This document shows positions 1 through 6,162 of a stretch of 24,672 bases of DNA, piece after piece (the stretch's first letter is position 1; every line of letters begins with the position of its first letter). The translations under genes and the position numbers were made by a program. The notes below the pieces were generated by a model. That model worked only from the letters and a program-made list of their open reading frames with translations. It did no database searches and was not told the DNA's origin. The stretch is taken from IMG/VR virus record IMGVR_UViG_3300005584_000037, positions 1-24,672 of that record. One strand, written 5' to 3'. This DNA is from a virus.

Positions 1-296
1 TCAGGCTTGAAGTTAGCCCCGTTTAGCACCCAACTATCGTCTTGGACAATCAGGCAGTAGTCTGTATCAATGAACGCATACAGGCTGTGCATGATAAAGA
101 CTGAGTACATCATGTAGTCGAGAAAACCTATTCTGTGCCAAATAATGTCATCAGGTAAATTCTCAGGCTTCTGAATAGACAAGAGCATCCCGTATGAGCC
201 GGGCAGCTCTCGTACAGACTTCTGTATAGAGGGGATAGCGTTTGCCCCATCGTTGTGACCGTAAACAGAAACTATTGTGAGATTGTTATGGTCCAT
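1..296 (-). CDS. Glycosyltransferase-like protein (DUF5672-type), truncated at the window edge
   Basis: The reading frame starts at the ATG complementary to 294-296 and stays open to the left edge, so only about 98 N-terminal residues are visible. The protein begins MDHNNLTIVSVYGHNDG and later carries YCLIVQDDSWVLNGANF. A beta strand ending in an acidic pair and followed by W-x-L-x-G resembles the DUF5672 family, which belongs to the GT-A-like glycosyltransferase group; D-D would be the metal or sugar-nucleotide site. The start overlaps the end of the terminase gene by 11 bases, so the two are probably translated from one leftward mRNA. A sugar-transfer gene next to the terminase is unusual and may modify host surface or virion glycans. 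The family assignment is by motif only and the C-terminal half is missing. Confidence 0.6.
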   Translation of the reverse strand, partial: MDHNNLTIVSVYGHNDGANAIPSIQKSVRELPGSYGMLLSIQKPENLPDDIIWHRIGFLDYMMYSVFIMHSLYAFIDTDYCLIVQDDSWVLNGANFKP

Positions 297-2046
297 AGAC
301 ACCAATTCTTTTCAAGTAGTCAGATACATTGCGACCAACAGCCACCTCTTCAGGGGTCTTGTCTTCAATGGCGCGAGAGACAACACGGCTAATTCTCATA
401 GCGGTCAAGCGAGGCTGTAGTTGTTCAGCATAGGCAGCAGCCGCCAGAGCAGAGGCTATAACTCTATCGTCCTTGTTTCGCCCTGAAGCGGATATGCCAC
501 CGCCCTCACGGGTAATGGTCTTCATCTCTTCTAGGGTTTCCATGTCGTATACCGCCATCATTCCGCGCTCAAAGTAATCCTTCATGTAGGTCATCATGCG
601 TTCTTTAGTCTGGGTTGTTGTTAGCCAGCCAATAGAGTTAGAGATTCCCCCCATCGTGTCATTTCTGCGCCAGATGTAGTTTGACATTGAGCCGTAGACA
701 TCCATAAGGTGTCTGCCCATTTCTCCAGCCATAGCAGCCGCTTGTCGTTTTAAGTTCTTGAGTTCGTTAATAACCGCTTGTCCCGGTCCATTGACTTCCA
801 AGTTAAGGGTTGAGTTCTTGTATGCGCCAGCAAGGTGGGCAATCACCCAAGCAAACTGGTAGGTGTTAAGTTCAGAGGTGGCAAAGGCAGCGACTTGCTC
901 CATACCGTCCGAGTAGCAACGGTAGACCTGAATACAGAAGCGGTCAGCCCAGTCGCTTGACCCATAAGCAGGGTCAGCACCAATGACGTAATAGGCGGTG
1001 TCTACAGGCTCTTCCCATATCTTCAAGGTAGCCAAGCGCTCAGTAGACTTGACTACTTGGGTGTCTTGAAAGTTAGCGCCAAAGACATAGCGGTAGTTGT
1101 CAAAGGATAGCTTCTTAGAAATTTTGGCTGCATCAGTACAACGGGCTATTGAGAAGAAGCTAGTGCCGGTCATCACAAAGGCATAGTCCTCAGTTGGTGG
1201 AAACTCTTGGTACATCAAGCTCTCATCTTTGATACCTTCGAGCATCTTCCAGCGCCACCAAGCCATCTGTCTTGAGTTGACCTCAAAGTTGTACAGCTTC
1301 TTAATGTCCTTAGTCCACTCTTTCTCTTCGGTGGTAAGTTTGCCGTCCCAATAGACTTTGTAGATGTCTGAGTCTGGGTCAGCAGAGTAGAACTCATTGC
1401 GCCACCAGCCACAAAAGATAGCCTTCTGAGTACGCGCTCGTTTAGCAGTAACGTACATCTCATGGAACATATTGAAGCCACGGGCTGTAGATTCAAATAT
1501 GTAGAGTCTCTCAGGGTTAGTCTCAGCAAGAGAGGCTAAGAGGGAAGCCAGACCTTCCTCATCACCCCAAGAAGATGTTTCTGTGCCGTGAAGAAATGTG
1601 ATGCCTTTTCCGCGTCCGAGAGAACCCTTGGCTCTAAGTCCCGCAACTTGGTAGAAGATACGACTTCTGTTTTTGAGAGACAAAGAGTTTCTGTTGTGGG
1701 CAAGCATGGGGATTTTGTACTCTTTTGGGAGTCCATCCATGTATGCACCGAGTGTTCCTCTGAACATATCTCGGTTTTCTTCGGTATCTGTAACAAGTGT
1801 TCCCCCAAGCCCTGCGTTAGTGAAATGCCAATAAAGGTCTAACGCAAGGGATATGGTGGTAATACCTAGTTGCCGACCTTTCAAAATAACAAAGAAGTGA
1901 ATACCGTTAGCCAAGCCAGAGTTAATCTCTTCCATGACATAGGTCTGTGAACCAAGGAGTTGGTCCATGTTCCTAAGACCTTGCTCCTTAGTTTCAATTT
2001 TAAGGTTGTCACAGAACTTATAGAACTGCTGTAAATTAAATTTCAT
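286..2046 (-). CDS. terL: Terminase large subunit (ATPase and nuclease)
   Basis: A 586-residue DNA-packaging motor of usual length. The N-terminal ATPase has a Walker A-like GRQLGITT at residues 57-64, a Walker B-like strand near 149-156 (GITFLHGTE) and a coupling motif FESTARG near 184-190. The C-terminal RNase H-fold nuclease shows its three acidic positions: D358 in VIGADPAYGSSD, E417 in LNLEVNGPG, and D526/D527 in GRNKDDRVIASALAA. It cuts concatemers and pumps DNA into the prohead in complex with the portal, which is not in this window. The start ATG overlaps the preceding gene by 11 bases, and the 3' end overlaps the next by 11. The Walker A lysine is not in the usual C-terminal position (arginine and glutamine occupy the loop), as occurs in many phage terminases with deviant P-loops. 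Confidence 0.95.
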   Translation of the reverse strand: MKFNLQQFYKFCDNLKIETKEQGLRNMDQLLGSQTYVMEEINSGLANGIHFFVILKGRQLGITTISLALDLYWHFTNAGLGGTLVTDTEENRDMFRGTLGAYMDGLPKEYKIPMLAHNRNSLSLKNRSRIFYQVAGLRAKGSLGRGKGITFLHGTETSSWGDEEGLASLLASLAETNPERLYIFESTARGFNMFHEMYVTAKRARTQKAIFCGWWRNEFYSADPDSDIYKVYWDGKLTTEEKEWTKDIKKLYNFEVNSRQMAWWRWKMLEGIKDESLMYQEFPPTEDYAFVMTGTSFFSIARCTDAAKISKKLSFDNYRYVFGANFQDTQVVKSTERLATLKIWEEPVDTAYYVIGADPAYGSSDWADRFCIQVYRCYSDGMEQVAAFATSELNTYQFAWVIAHLAGAYKNSTLNLEVNGPGQAVINELKNLKRQAAAMAGEMGRHLMDVYGSMSNYIWRRNDTMGGISNSIGWLTTTQTKERMMTYMKDYFERGMMAVYDMETLEEMKTITREGGGISASGRNKDDRVIASALAAAAYAEQLQPRLTAMRISRVVSRAIEDKTPEEVAVGRNVSDYLKRIGVYGP

Positions 2047-2263
2047 CTAAGTTCCAATGAATGATGTCCCCGGCAGTCTTTTTGTTTCTAGCCACATTCA
2101 GTAGCTCCTGAACAGTTATGGGCGAATACTGCAATTTCCATCTGTCAACCAAAGCAATCTTCTGTTTTTTGGTTTTACAAAGAAGCGCAGCTCTGACTTC
2201 TCCCTGAAGCCAAACCCTACTCGCCCTTAACTGCTCCCTAGTGGATAGGTTCGTATTGCTCAA
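2036..2263 (-). CDS. Small phage protein of unknown function upstream of terL
   Basis: A 75-residue basic protein starting at a TTG codon. No in-frame ATG precedes the conserved-looking body, and a weak GAGAGGG lies about 11 bases upstream. It overlaps the gene before it by 26 bases and terL by 11, so it sits in a translationally coupled chain. Visible features are W-L-Q-G-E-V-R-A-A-L, a basic stretch KTKKQK, and TVQELLNVARNKK. The position directly before terL is where a small terminase subunit often lies, but 75 residues is short for one and no helix-turn-helix is evident. I do not assign a function. Confidence 0.65.
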   Translation of the reverse strand: MSNTNLSTREQLRASRVWLQGEVRAALLCKTKKQKIALVDRWKLQYSPITVQELLNVARNKKTAGDIIHWNLDEI

Positions 2264-2456
2264 GCTGGCTACGCACCCTCTCTAACTCCTCTTGTGCCAT
2301 TTGCATAAGACGAGCAGATTCAGTATGCACACGCATCAGCTCTTGGAACAACTCCACAGCGTTCATCCGAGATACACGGGTCATGTAAGCCTTCTTCATA
2401 TCTTCAGCAGCCATAGGCATCATGGCGTTATGACCGTTTACTAAGCCGTTCTCCAT
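2238..2456 (-). CDS. Small helical phage protein, unknown function
   Basis: The frame could begin at 2480, but the ribosome-binding site GGAAGGAG sits 7 bases before the internal ATG at 2456, so that start (72 residues, MENGLVNGHNAMMPM) is chosen. The body from about residue 18 is strongly helical and heptad-like (MKKAYMTRVSRMNAVELFQ then ARLMQMAQEELERV), suggesting a short coiled coil or oligomerising helix. It overlaps the upstream gene by 16 bases and the downstream gene by 26. Part of the leftward terL operon. Function unknown. Confidence 0.7.
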   Translation of the reverse strand: MENGLVNGHNAMMPMAAEDMKKAYMTRVSRMNAVELFQELMRVHTESARLMQMAQEELERVRSQLEQYEPIH

Positions 2457-2653
2457 ACCCTTACTCCTTCCTTCTCGCATCTAGCGATAAATTTACGTTC
2501 CAGCTTCTTCCCAGTCCGGTAGTTGTTGTTACAAACCACTTGCAACTTCCCACCGTCAACAAAGAAACTGTCCCCTACCTCCATCACCTTGTACGGATAC
2601 CGCCGCTTATCAGGTGGCACAGGCACATCTTTACTTACTTCCATGCTAATCAT
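2441..2653 (-). CDS. Small phage protein with GDSF and RVWR motifs
   Basis: The open frame extends to 2752, but AGGGGG lies 6 bases before the ATG at 2653, giving 70 residues. The longer version would also run through a terminator hairpin. It contains RYPYKVMEVGDSFFV in the N-terminal half and ends GVRVWRTA. The combination of Y-P-x-x-x-M-x-x-G-D-S-F with a basic region and a terminal G-V-R-V-W-R is a recurrent small-protein family in phages (I associate it with DUF7303) whose role is unknown. It is the first gene of the leftward terL operon, immediately beside the putative origin. Confidence 0.75.
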   Translation of the reverse strand: MISMEVSKDVPVPPDKRRYPYKVMEVGDSFFVDGGKLQVVCNNNYRTGKKLERKFIARCEKEGVRVWRTA

Positions 2654-2687
2654 TTGCATCCCCCTATCCATGTTGGGCAGTATAGAC

Positions 2688-2716
2688 AAAAAAAAGCCCC
2701 ACCACAAGGGCAGGGC
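2688..2716 (-). terminator. Rho-independent terminator, leftward
   Basis: On the minus strand the arms GCCCTGCC and GGTGGGGC form an 8-bp stem with two G-T wobbles and a CTTGT loop, followed by eight Ts. It lies about 35 bases before the first gene of the leftward operon, so it would stop leftward transcripts coming from the 2.75-3.3 kb region and leave the operon to a promoter close to its start. Confidence 0.7.
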
Positions 2717-2880
2717 ATAAGTTCCATCAAAGGAATGACAACTGACTGACACGGCTGGAGACTAAGCGGGTACGGACTTCTAGAATACCGCCCACTTAAT
2801 GATTGCAATTCAGACTCAATCTCCATGCGTGTGAACCAAGCATACCAGAAAACACATATTTTTTTTGGTGGAGGAAGCGA

Positions 2881-3000
2881 ATGGGGCACACACTTTTACA
2901 AACCGAAACCCAATCGATTACCGCGAGAATAAAGAGCGAGATAGTTAGAGCTTGGACAAACCCATTACCCAAAACCATATCTAGAAATAGCGCCGTGTGA
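2881..3000 (+). CDS. Possible small ORF with strong ribosome-binding site
   Basis: Thirty-nine codons starting MGHTLLQTETQSITARIKSE and ending at TGA 2998-3000. The reason to list it is the excellent GGAGG six bases before the ATG, preceded by a T-run; nothing else nearby explains that site. The peptide is basic and could be one amphipathic helix. No homologue is recognised, no promoter is evident, and it lies in a region otherwise dominated by control sequences, so it may be a leader peptide or chance. Confidence 0.3.
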   Translation: MGHTLLQTETQSITARIKSEIVRAWTNPLPKTISRNSAV

Positions 3001-3166
3001 CCATATAGCTTGGCTTGTAGCGCCGCAATAAACCCCTTTTAGGGTAGCGCATGGGCGGGACATATAGCTGTCATTACCGCCATTGTGAGGGTTTACAGTA
3101 TGTAGACACTTAATTATAGTAATACCATTTATTACATAGTATGTAGTTACTATATAATATATATAG

Positions 3167-3207
3167 TATGTAGATACCATACTATGTAGATACCATATTA
3201 TGTAGAC
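3167..3207 (+). repeat. Tandem 16-bp iterons
   Basis: Two full 16-bp units, TATGTAGATACCATAC (3167) and TATGTAGATACCATAT (3183), followed by a diverged third beginning TATGTAGAC (3199). The exact 16-base period and sequence identity are directly visible. Further single copies lie at 3099 and 3140, with inverted copies at 3218 and 3251. Confidence 0.85.
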
Positions 3208-3271
3208 ATTTATAGTTAACTACATAACATAATTACTTTTATAACATAGTATCTACATACATATATATTAT

Positions 3272-3291
3272 TGTGGATAACGTGTTGATAA
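3272..3291 (-). promoter_or_regulatory. DnaA boxes (one perfect, one near-perfect)
   Basis: TGTGGATAA at 3272-3280 is the exact complement of the DnaA box TTATCCACA. TGTTGATAA at 3283-3291 (TTATCAACA) has one mismatch and the same orientation, with an 11-base repeat distance, about one helical turn. The pair abuts the iterons. Binding is inferred from consensus only. Confidence 0.6.
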
Positions 3292-3330
3292 AAAAATAGT
3301 CACCTATATAAATCAATGACTTAGGTAGGG

Positions 3331-3358
3331 TTGGCACGATTCTATTATGCTATATATA
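3331..3358 (+). promoter_or_regulatory. Probable sigma70 promoter for the early operon
   Basis: TTGGCA (3331-3336) and TATATA (3353-3358) with a 16-base spacer; overlapping -10 alternatives exist because of the TA repeat. Transcription would begin near 3365, right at a 15-base inverted repeat, 46 bases before the first early gene. A TGGCAC sequence suggests sigma54, but the GC element is not 12 bases downstream, so sigma70 is preferred. Confidence 0.5.
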
Positions 3359-3364
3359 TGAGAG

Positions 3365-3410
3365 CATAGATAATCTATGTAATCATTCCTAATCATACAA
3401 AGGGGTTTAT
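3365..3410 (+). promoter_or_regulatory. Early-gene leader, divergent copy
   Basis: An inverted repeat with arms CATAGAT and ATCTATG around a single A (3365-3379) is followed by ATTCCTAAT (3385-3393) and the ribosome-binding site AAAGGGG before the ATG at 3411. The layout matches the three better-conserved leaders at 3646, 4752 and 5453, although the hairpin sequence differs. It may act as an operator at the transcription start or as an RNA hairpin. Confidence 0.45.
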
Positions 3411-3635
3411 ATGACACTAAAAGAAAAGAAGCTATTAGCGCTTGTATACATGGATGTTTACAAAGCCGTTAAGGGTAGGCGCATCAAAGTAGTTGCGCGT
3501 GACGGCTGGTTTGGCGTTAGCTATCCGGATAGTGACGAAAAAGTAGAGTATGCAGTTTACGTCCAAGAGCTAATGATTAAGCTCAATTTGTTGACCTCTC
3601 AGCTACACCAAGGGGTAGATACCGCCGTTGTGTAA
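3411..3635 (+). CDS. Small early protein, unknown function
   Basis: A 74-residue protein with AAAGGGG five bases before its ATG. It starts MTLKEKKLLALVYMDVYKAV, carries a basic patch KGRRIKVVARDGWFGVSY near residues 21-39, and ends in a hydrophobic-helical segment. No family is recognised. It is the first gene after the origin-side promoter, a position where phages often keep host-takeover or anti-defence proteins, but that is inference from position alone. Confidence 0.7.
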   Translation: MTLKEKKLLALVYMDVYKAVKGRRIKVVARDGWFGVSYPDSDEKVEYAVYVQELMIKLNLLTSQLHQGVDTAVV

Positions 3636-3645
3636 AAAGCAGCTT

Positions 3646-3709
3646 GTAGGGCGCTTACAAGCGCTCTATGAGGTACTTTGTACCGTTCCTAACAATCAAA
3701 GGGGTTTTT
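3646..3709 (+). promoter_or_regulatory. Repeated double-hairpin leader, copy 1
   Basis: Hairpin 1 has arms TAGGGCGCTT and AAGCGCTCTA (3647-3668, 10 bp with one G-T pair). Three bases later hairpin 2 is GGTAC-TTT-GTACC (3672-3684). GTTCCTAAC (3685-3693) follows at once, then the ribosome-binding site and the ATG at 3710. Copies 2 and 3 at 4752 and 5453 keep the pairing with different bases. Confidence 0.7.
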
Positions 3710-3871
3710 ATGTTTTATTCAACGGGTTATCTTTGTGCATTAGCTCTAATGCTTGTCGCTGTAGCGGCTTTGTTTAATGGCGCTATTAGTATTTATGAAT
3801 TTATAGCTTGCATTTTATTTGGTACAGCCGCCGGTGTTTACTTTGTTTACCGTGAAATGAAGGGAGAATAA
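3710..3871 (+). CDS. Small two-helix membrane protein
   Basis: The frame is open from 3668 but AAAGGGG lies just before the ATG at 3710, and the upstream part overlaps the leader hairpins, so 53 residues is chosen. Two hydrophobic segments are visible, about residues 5-23 (TGYLCALALMLVAVAALF) and 28-48 (IYEFIACILFGTAAGVYFV), with a basic-acidic tail YREMKGE. It ends four bases before the ArdC-like gene, so the two are co-translated. It could be an inner-membrane anti-defence or superinfection factor; there is no direct evidence. Confidence 0.7.
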   Translation: MFYSTGYLCALALMLVAVAALFNGAISIYEFIACILFGTAAGVYFVYREMKGE

Positions 3872-3874
3872 TTT

Positions 3875-4741
3875 ATGTCTACCGTATATCAGGAAGTAAC
3901 CGATAGCATCATTAAACAACTAGAAAACGGCGCTACGCCATGGATAAAACCTTGGACTACCGATAGTACCGCCGATAAGAATTTCCTCTCTCAAGCGCCA
4001 TATAAGGGCATTAATCGGCTTATGTTAGGGCTATCTAGCATGGTGCATGGTTTTGGTTGTCCAGTATGGGCTAGCTTTAAACAATGGCAAACCGTAGGCG
4101 CTACCGTTAGAAAAGGTGAGCATGGCACTAAAATTGTCTTTTACTCTCCCGTTAAAAAAGAGAATAAAGCTACCGGTGACGTTGAAAACTATAACCTACT
4201 AAAAACCTACTATGTATTTAATGCTAGTCAGGTAGACGGTGTAACTATCCAAGCGCCTAGCGTACCGGATAAACCTTTTAACGCCGTAGAGCAAGCAGAA
4301 GAGCGTATTAGGTTAACCGGCGCGGTAATCACTCACGGCGGCGATAGTGCGTTTTATGCCCCTAGCGTTGATAAAATCAACTTACCGCATAAAAGCAGCT
4401 TTTTAAATGAATCTAACTACTACGCTACCGTATTCCATGAGCTAACACATTGGACGGGCGCGGAGATAAGGTGTAACCGTAACCTAAAAGGGCGCTATGG
4501 CAACCCTTTATATGCGTTTGAGGAACTAGTTGCGGAAATGGGCGCGGCGTTTTTATGTCAGGACTACCGCATAGCCGGAGAGCTACGCCATGCCGGATAT
4601 ATACAGTCATGGTTAAAAGTCTTAAAAGAAGATAGCCGCGCCATTTTTAAAGCGGCGGCGCTTGCACAAAAGGCGGTAGACCATATAAACGGTTTAAACG
4701 CCGTAAACGCCGATACCGTAGAGCTACCTATCGCCGCGTAA
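3875..4741 (+). CDS. ardC: ArdC-like antirestriction protein with zincin metallopeptidase domain
   Basis: A 288-residue protein with the two-domain layout of ArdC/DUF1738. The N-terminal ssDNA-binding domain (about 1-125) begins MSTVYQEVTDSIIKQLENG, continues with PWIKPW, PYKGINRLML, then FKQWQTVGATVRKGEHGTKI and TYYVFNASQ. The C-terminal zincin domain has HELTHWTG, the zinc-binding HExxH at H188-H192, and the downstream acidic helix YAFEELVAEMGAAF (216-226) supplying the third ligand. Known family members bind ssDNA and protect incoming DNA from restriction endonucleases. Length and motif order are normal, with no sign of decay. AAGGGAG precedes the ATG. Its presence fits the striking loss of restriction palindromes in this genome. 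A general metallopeptidase role cannot be excluded. Confidence 0.88.
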   Translation: MSTVYQEVTDSIIKQLENGATPWIKPWTTDSTADKNFLSQAPYKGINRLMLGLSSMVHGFGCPVWASFKQWQTVGATVRKGEHGTKIVFYSPVKKENKATGDVENYNLLKTYYVFNASQVDGVTIQAPSVPDKPFNAVEQAEERIRLTGAVITHGGDSAFYAPSVDKINLPHKSSFLNESNYYATVFHELTHWTGAEIRCNRNLKGRYGNPLYAFEELVAEMGAAFLCQDYRIAGELRHAGYIQSWLKVLKEDSRAIFKAAALAQKAVDHINGLNAVNADTVELPIAA

Positions 4742-4751
4742 AACGTAGCGT

Positions 4752-4821
4752 GTAGGGCGCTTTAAACGTGTCCTATGCGGTACTTTGTACCAATTCCTAA
4801 ACTATCACAAAGGGGTAAGCC
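4752..4821 (+). promoter_or_regulatory. Repeated double-hairpin leader, copy 2
   Basis: Hairpin 1 arms TAGGGCGC and GTGTCCTA (within 4753-4775) pair with two G-T wobbles. Three bases later the identical hairpin 2 GGTAC-TTT-GTACC occurs (4779-4791). ATTCCTAAA (4793-4801) and AAAGGGG precede the ATG at 4822. The 3' arm differs from copy 1 at several bases yet still pairs. Confidence 0.7.
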
Positions 4822-5100
4822 ATGATTAAACACTTTAACGTAACCGTATACAAACACAATCTTGAATTGATTGTCGATTTAGAGCGAGAACATTGGTACG
4901 TTTTATTTCCTAAATACAGTCAGTATGCAAGCGGCGCTATCGGTCACGGTAGCTTTGAGCGTAACCATAATTTTTTAGTCATTGGTACGCGAGAGTATGA
5001 GCTAGTAATTGATTGTGATGATGACCGCACCAAATGGGATAGCTGGTCAATATTTGACGTTAAAAAGCAAGATTACCTAGAAGTTAGCGGAAAACTCTAA
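4822..5100 (+). CDS. Small early protein, unknown function
   Basis: A 92-residue protein, AAAGGGG six bases before the ATG. Rich in aromatic and acidic residues (YVLFPKYSQYASGAIGHG; VIDCDDDRTKWDSWSIFDV), with alternating hydrophobic strands, suggesting a small beta-rich fold. It heads a three-gene unit (4822-5442) bounded on both sides by the repeated leader element. No family recognised. Confidence 0.7.
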   Translation: MIKHFNVTVYKHNLELIVDLEREHWYVLFPKYSQYASGAIGHGSFERNHNFLVIGTREYELVIDCDDDRTKWDSWSIFDVKKQDYLEVSGKL

Positions 5101-5110
5101 GGGGTATGCC

Positions 5111-5218
5111 ATGCGAGAGTTACAAGCTCGTTATGAGCTATTCCTACACGCGCGCCTATACGCAAGCGCTCAAGTCATTTATCTACAAATTGAAAGGGTT
5201 AAACAATGCACAAAATAG
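5111..5218 (+). CDS. Tiny helical protein, unknown function
   Basis: Thirty-five residues starting MRELQARYELFLHARLYASA, with AAGGGG six bases before its ATG. A frame starting at 5106 overlaps here but lacks a ribosome-binding site and is a shadow. The peptide is probably one amphipathic helix. Its end overlaps the start of the next gene by 13 bases, which argues for coupled translation. Confidence 0.6.
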   Translation: MRELQARYELFLHARLYASAQVIYLQIERVKQCTK

Positions 5219-5442
5219 ACCACGCCGCCATTCTATTCGCCTACCTCTCGCGCCTTACAAGCGCCGATATAAAGAACATATCAGAGCGTGAAACCCTTTG
5301 GGCTAACGCCGCGCTAAACGGTAACGCAAAGGCGCAAATAGACTGTCGCGCCGGTATGTATGCCGCCGTAGCTAACGCCGTGAATAACCTAATAAAGCAT
5401 GACGTTGAACTGATTGAACACCATATAAAGCGTAGCACCTAG
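5206..5442 (+). CDS. Small helical protein, unknown function
   Basis: A 78-residue, Ala-rich helical protein (MHKIDHAAILFAYLSRLTSA). GAAAGGG eight bases upstream and the overlap with the previous small gene support the ATG at 5206. Pattern of hydrophobic residues suggests a three-helix bundle. It closes the unit between leader copies 2 and 3. No homologue recognised. Confidence 0.65.
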   Translation: MHKIDHAAILFAYLSRLTSADIKNISERETLWANAALNGNAKAQIDCRAGMYAAVANAVNNLIKHDVELIEHHIKRST

Positions 5443-5452
5443 CGCCTAGCGT

Positions 5453-5520
5453 GTAGCGCCTACCAAATGGGCGCTATGCGGTACGCACTTGCCTACCATT
5501 TCCTAACCCTTGGAGAATAT
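5453..5520 (+). promoter_or_regulatory. Repeated double-hairpin leader, copy 3
   Basis: Hairpin 1 arms TAGCGCC and GGCGCTA (5454-5476) are a fully compensated version of the stems at copies 1 and 2. Hairpin 2 arms GGTACGC and TGCCTACC (5480-5497) pair with one C-C mismatch. TTTCCTAAC (5499-5507) and TTGGAG then precede the ATG at 5521. Confidence 0.65.
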
Positions 5521-5709
5521 ATGTCCACAATCACAATCACTCTAAAAACCAATGATGCGTTTTACCGTTTAGGTCCTGACGGTTTTTGCCATGAGCTACC
5601 CGATATATTGGAATCATTAGCCCAATATATAAAAGATGAAAACGCTTTCCCTGACGCAATCAACGACTCTAACGGTTGCACCGTTGGCAGCATTATTGAA
5701 ACCGCATAG
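5521..5709 (+). CDS. Small early protein with DSNG-x-x-VG motif
   Basis: The frame opens at 5467, but TTGGAG before the ATG at 5521 fixes a 62-residue protein beginning MSTITITLKTNDAFYRLG. The C-terminal DSNGCTVGSIIETA resembles small phage proteins ending in D-S-N-G-N-x-V-G, thought to be conserved early proteins of unknown role. It follows the third leader copy and starts a run of very short overlapping genes. Confidence 0.7.
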   Translation: MSTITITLKTNDAFYRLGPDGFCHELPDILESLAQYIKDENAFPDAINDSNGCTVGSIIETA

Positions 5710-5720
5710 GATAAAACACC

Positions 5721-5891
5721 ATGCAAAGCCGATACATTTTTGACAAGGTTAATCAAGATATAACCGCCGCTATCGCCCGACAAGTAGACCGCGATTCCCC
5801 TATACGCGCATACACGCCGACTAATGATGACTTGGTTTGCGCCATAATCTTTGTAGTGTCAGTAGCCCTGTTAATCTTTTTTATAAGGTAA
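5721..5891 (+). CDS. Small single-pass membrane protein
   Basis: Fifty-six residues starting MQSRYIFDKVNQDITAAIAR, with AGGA nine bases before the ATG. The C-terminal 20 residues (LVCAIIFVVSVALLIFFIR) form a clear membrane-spanning helix with a terminal arginine, so the N-terminal 38 residues probably face the cytoplasm as in a tail-anchored protein. Eleven bases after the preceding gene and three before the next. Function unknown. Confidence 0.65.
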   Translation: MQSRYIFDKVNQDITAAIARQVDRDSPIRAYTPTNDDLVCAIIFVVSVALLIFFIR

Positions 5892-5894
5892 ACC

Positions 5895-6062
5895 ATGCTG
5901 AAGCCATTACTAATCCCGATTCCCCCCACGCGCACCCCTACGCGCCCTACGCGCTTACTCGCGCAAGGGTTTGACTATGTACCCGCCTCACGCACCGACA
6001 TCACCCAAACATGGCGGCGCTTTGGCTGGACTCCAACGGTGAAACCCAATGACCCTAGCTGA
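5895..6062 (+). CDS. Small phage protein with TDI-x-x-TWRRFGW motif
   Basis: Fifty-five residues. The N-terminus is a proline/threonine/arginine repeat (PTRTPTRPTR, residues 11-20) and the body is GFDYVPASRTDITQTWRRFGW. The T-D-x-x-x-T-W-R-R-F-G-W-x-P pattern recurs in small proteins of Burkholderiales phages; the role is unknown. The AAGGTAAACC before the ATG is an adequate ribosome-binding site and overlaps the end of the preceding gene. Confidence 0.65.
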   Translation: MLKPLLIPIPPTRTPTRPTRLLAQGFDYVPASRTDITQTWRRFGWTPTVKPNDPS

Positions 6063-6162
6063 TGCCCATAAGCTGCTAGACCGTGTACGCGAGGGGCATA
6101 ACGCCCCCGTGTACCTTATAACCCTTGCATTGATTATGACTGGAGACATACGCCATGCGTGA
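6049..6162 (+). CDS. Very small conserved phage protein
   Basis: Thirty-seven residues, MTLADAHKLLDRVREGHNAP then VYLITLALIMTGDIRHA. The pattern (A-H-x-L-L-D-x-V-R-x-G, x-x-Y-L-I-x-x-A-L-x-x-T-G-D) matches short proteins often found in betaproteobacterial phages. It overlaps the previous gene by 14 bases and the next by 8. No ribosome-binding site stands out, so translational coupling is likely. Confidence 0.6.
   Translation: MTLADAHKLLDRVREGHNAPVYLITLALIMTGDIRHA

Larger units (their letters stand above)
3099..3291. other. Putative replication origin
   Basis: A very AT-rich stretch with five direct copies of TATGTAG followed by A/T (3099, 3140, 3167, 3183, 3199) and two inverted copies (3218-3226, 3251-3259), a perfect TAGTTAACTA palindrome (about 3213-3222), and two DnaA-like boxes at the right edge. 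Iterons plus an AT-rich unwinding zone plus DnaA boxes is the classic plasmid/phage origin layout. No initiator gene was recognised in the window, so host DnaA or an unseen phage protein would have to act here. An alternative is a complex operator controlling divergent promoters. Confidence 0.5.
2654..3410. other. Divergent gene-poor region (origin and control region)
   Basis: About 750 bases between the leftward terL operon and the rightward early genes with no convincing long gene. It holds a leftward terminator (2688-2716), a possible 39-codon ORF (2881-3000), a small hairpin with arms ACCC and GGGT near 3032-3045, a strongly AT-rich iteron region (3099-3259), two DnaA-like boxes (3272-3291) and a rightward promoter (3331-3358). 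Divergent transcription away from it supports a control role. Confidence 0.7.

Noticed and set aside
3331-3351. TTGGCAC resembling a sigma54 -24 element
   Set aside because: The GC of a -12 element is not at the required distance; a sigma70 arrangement with TATATA fits better.
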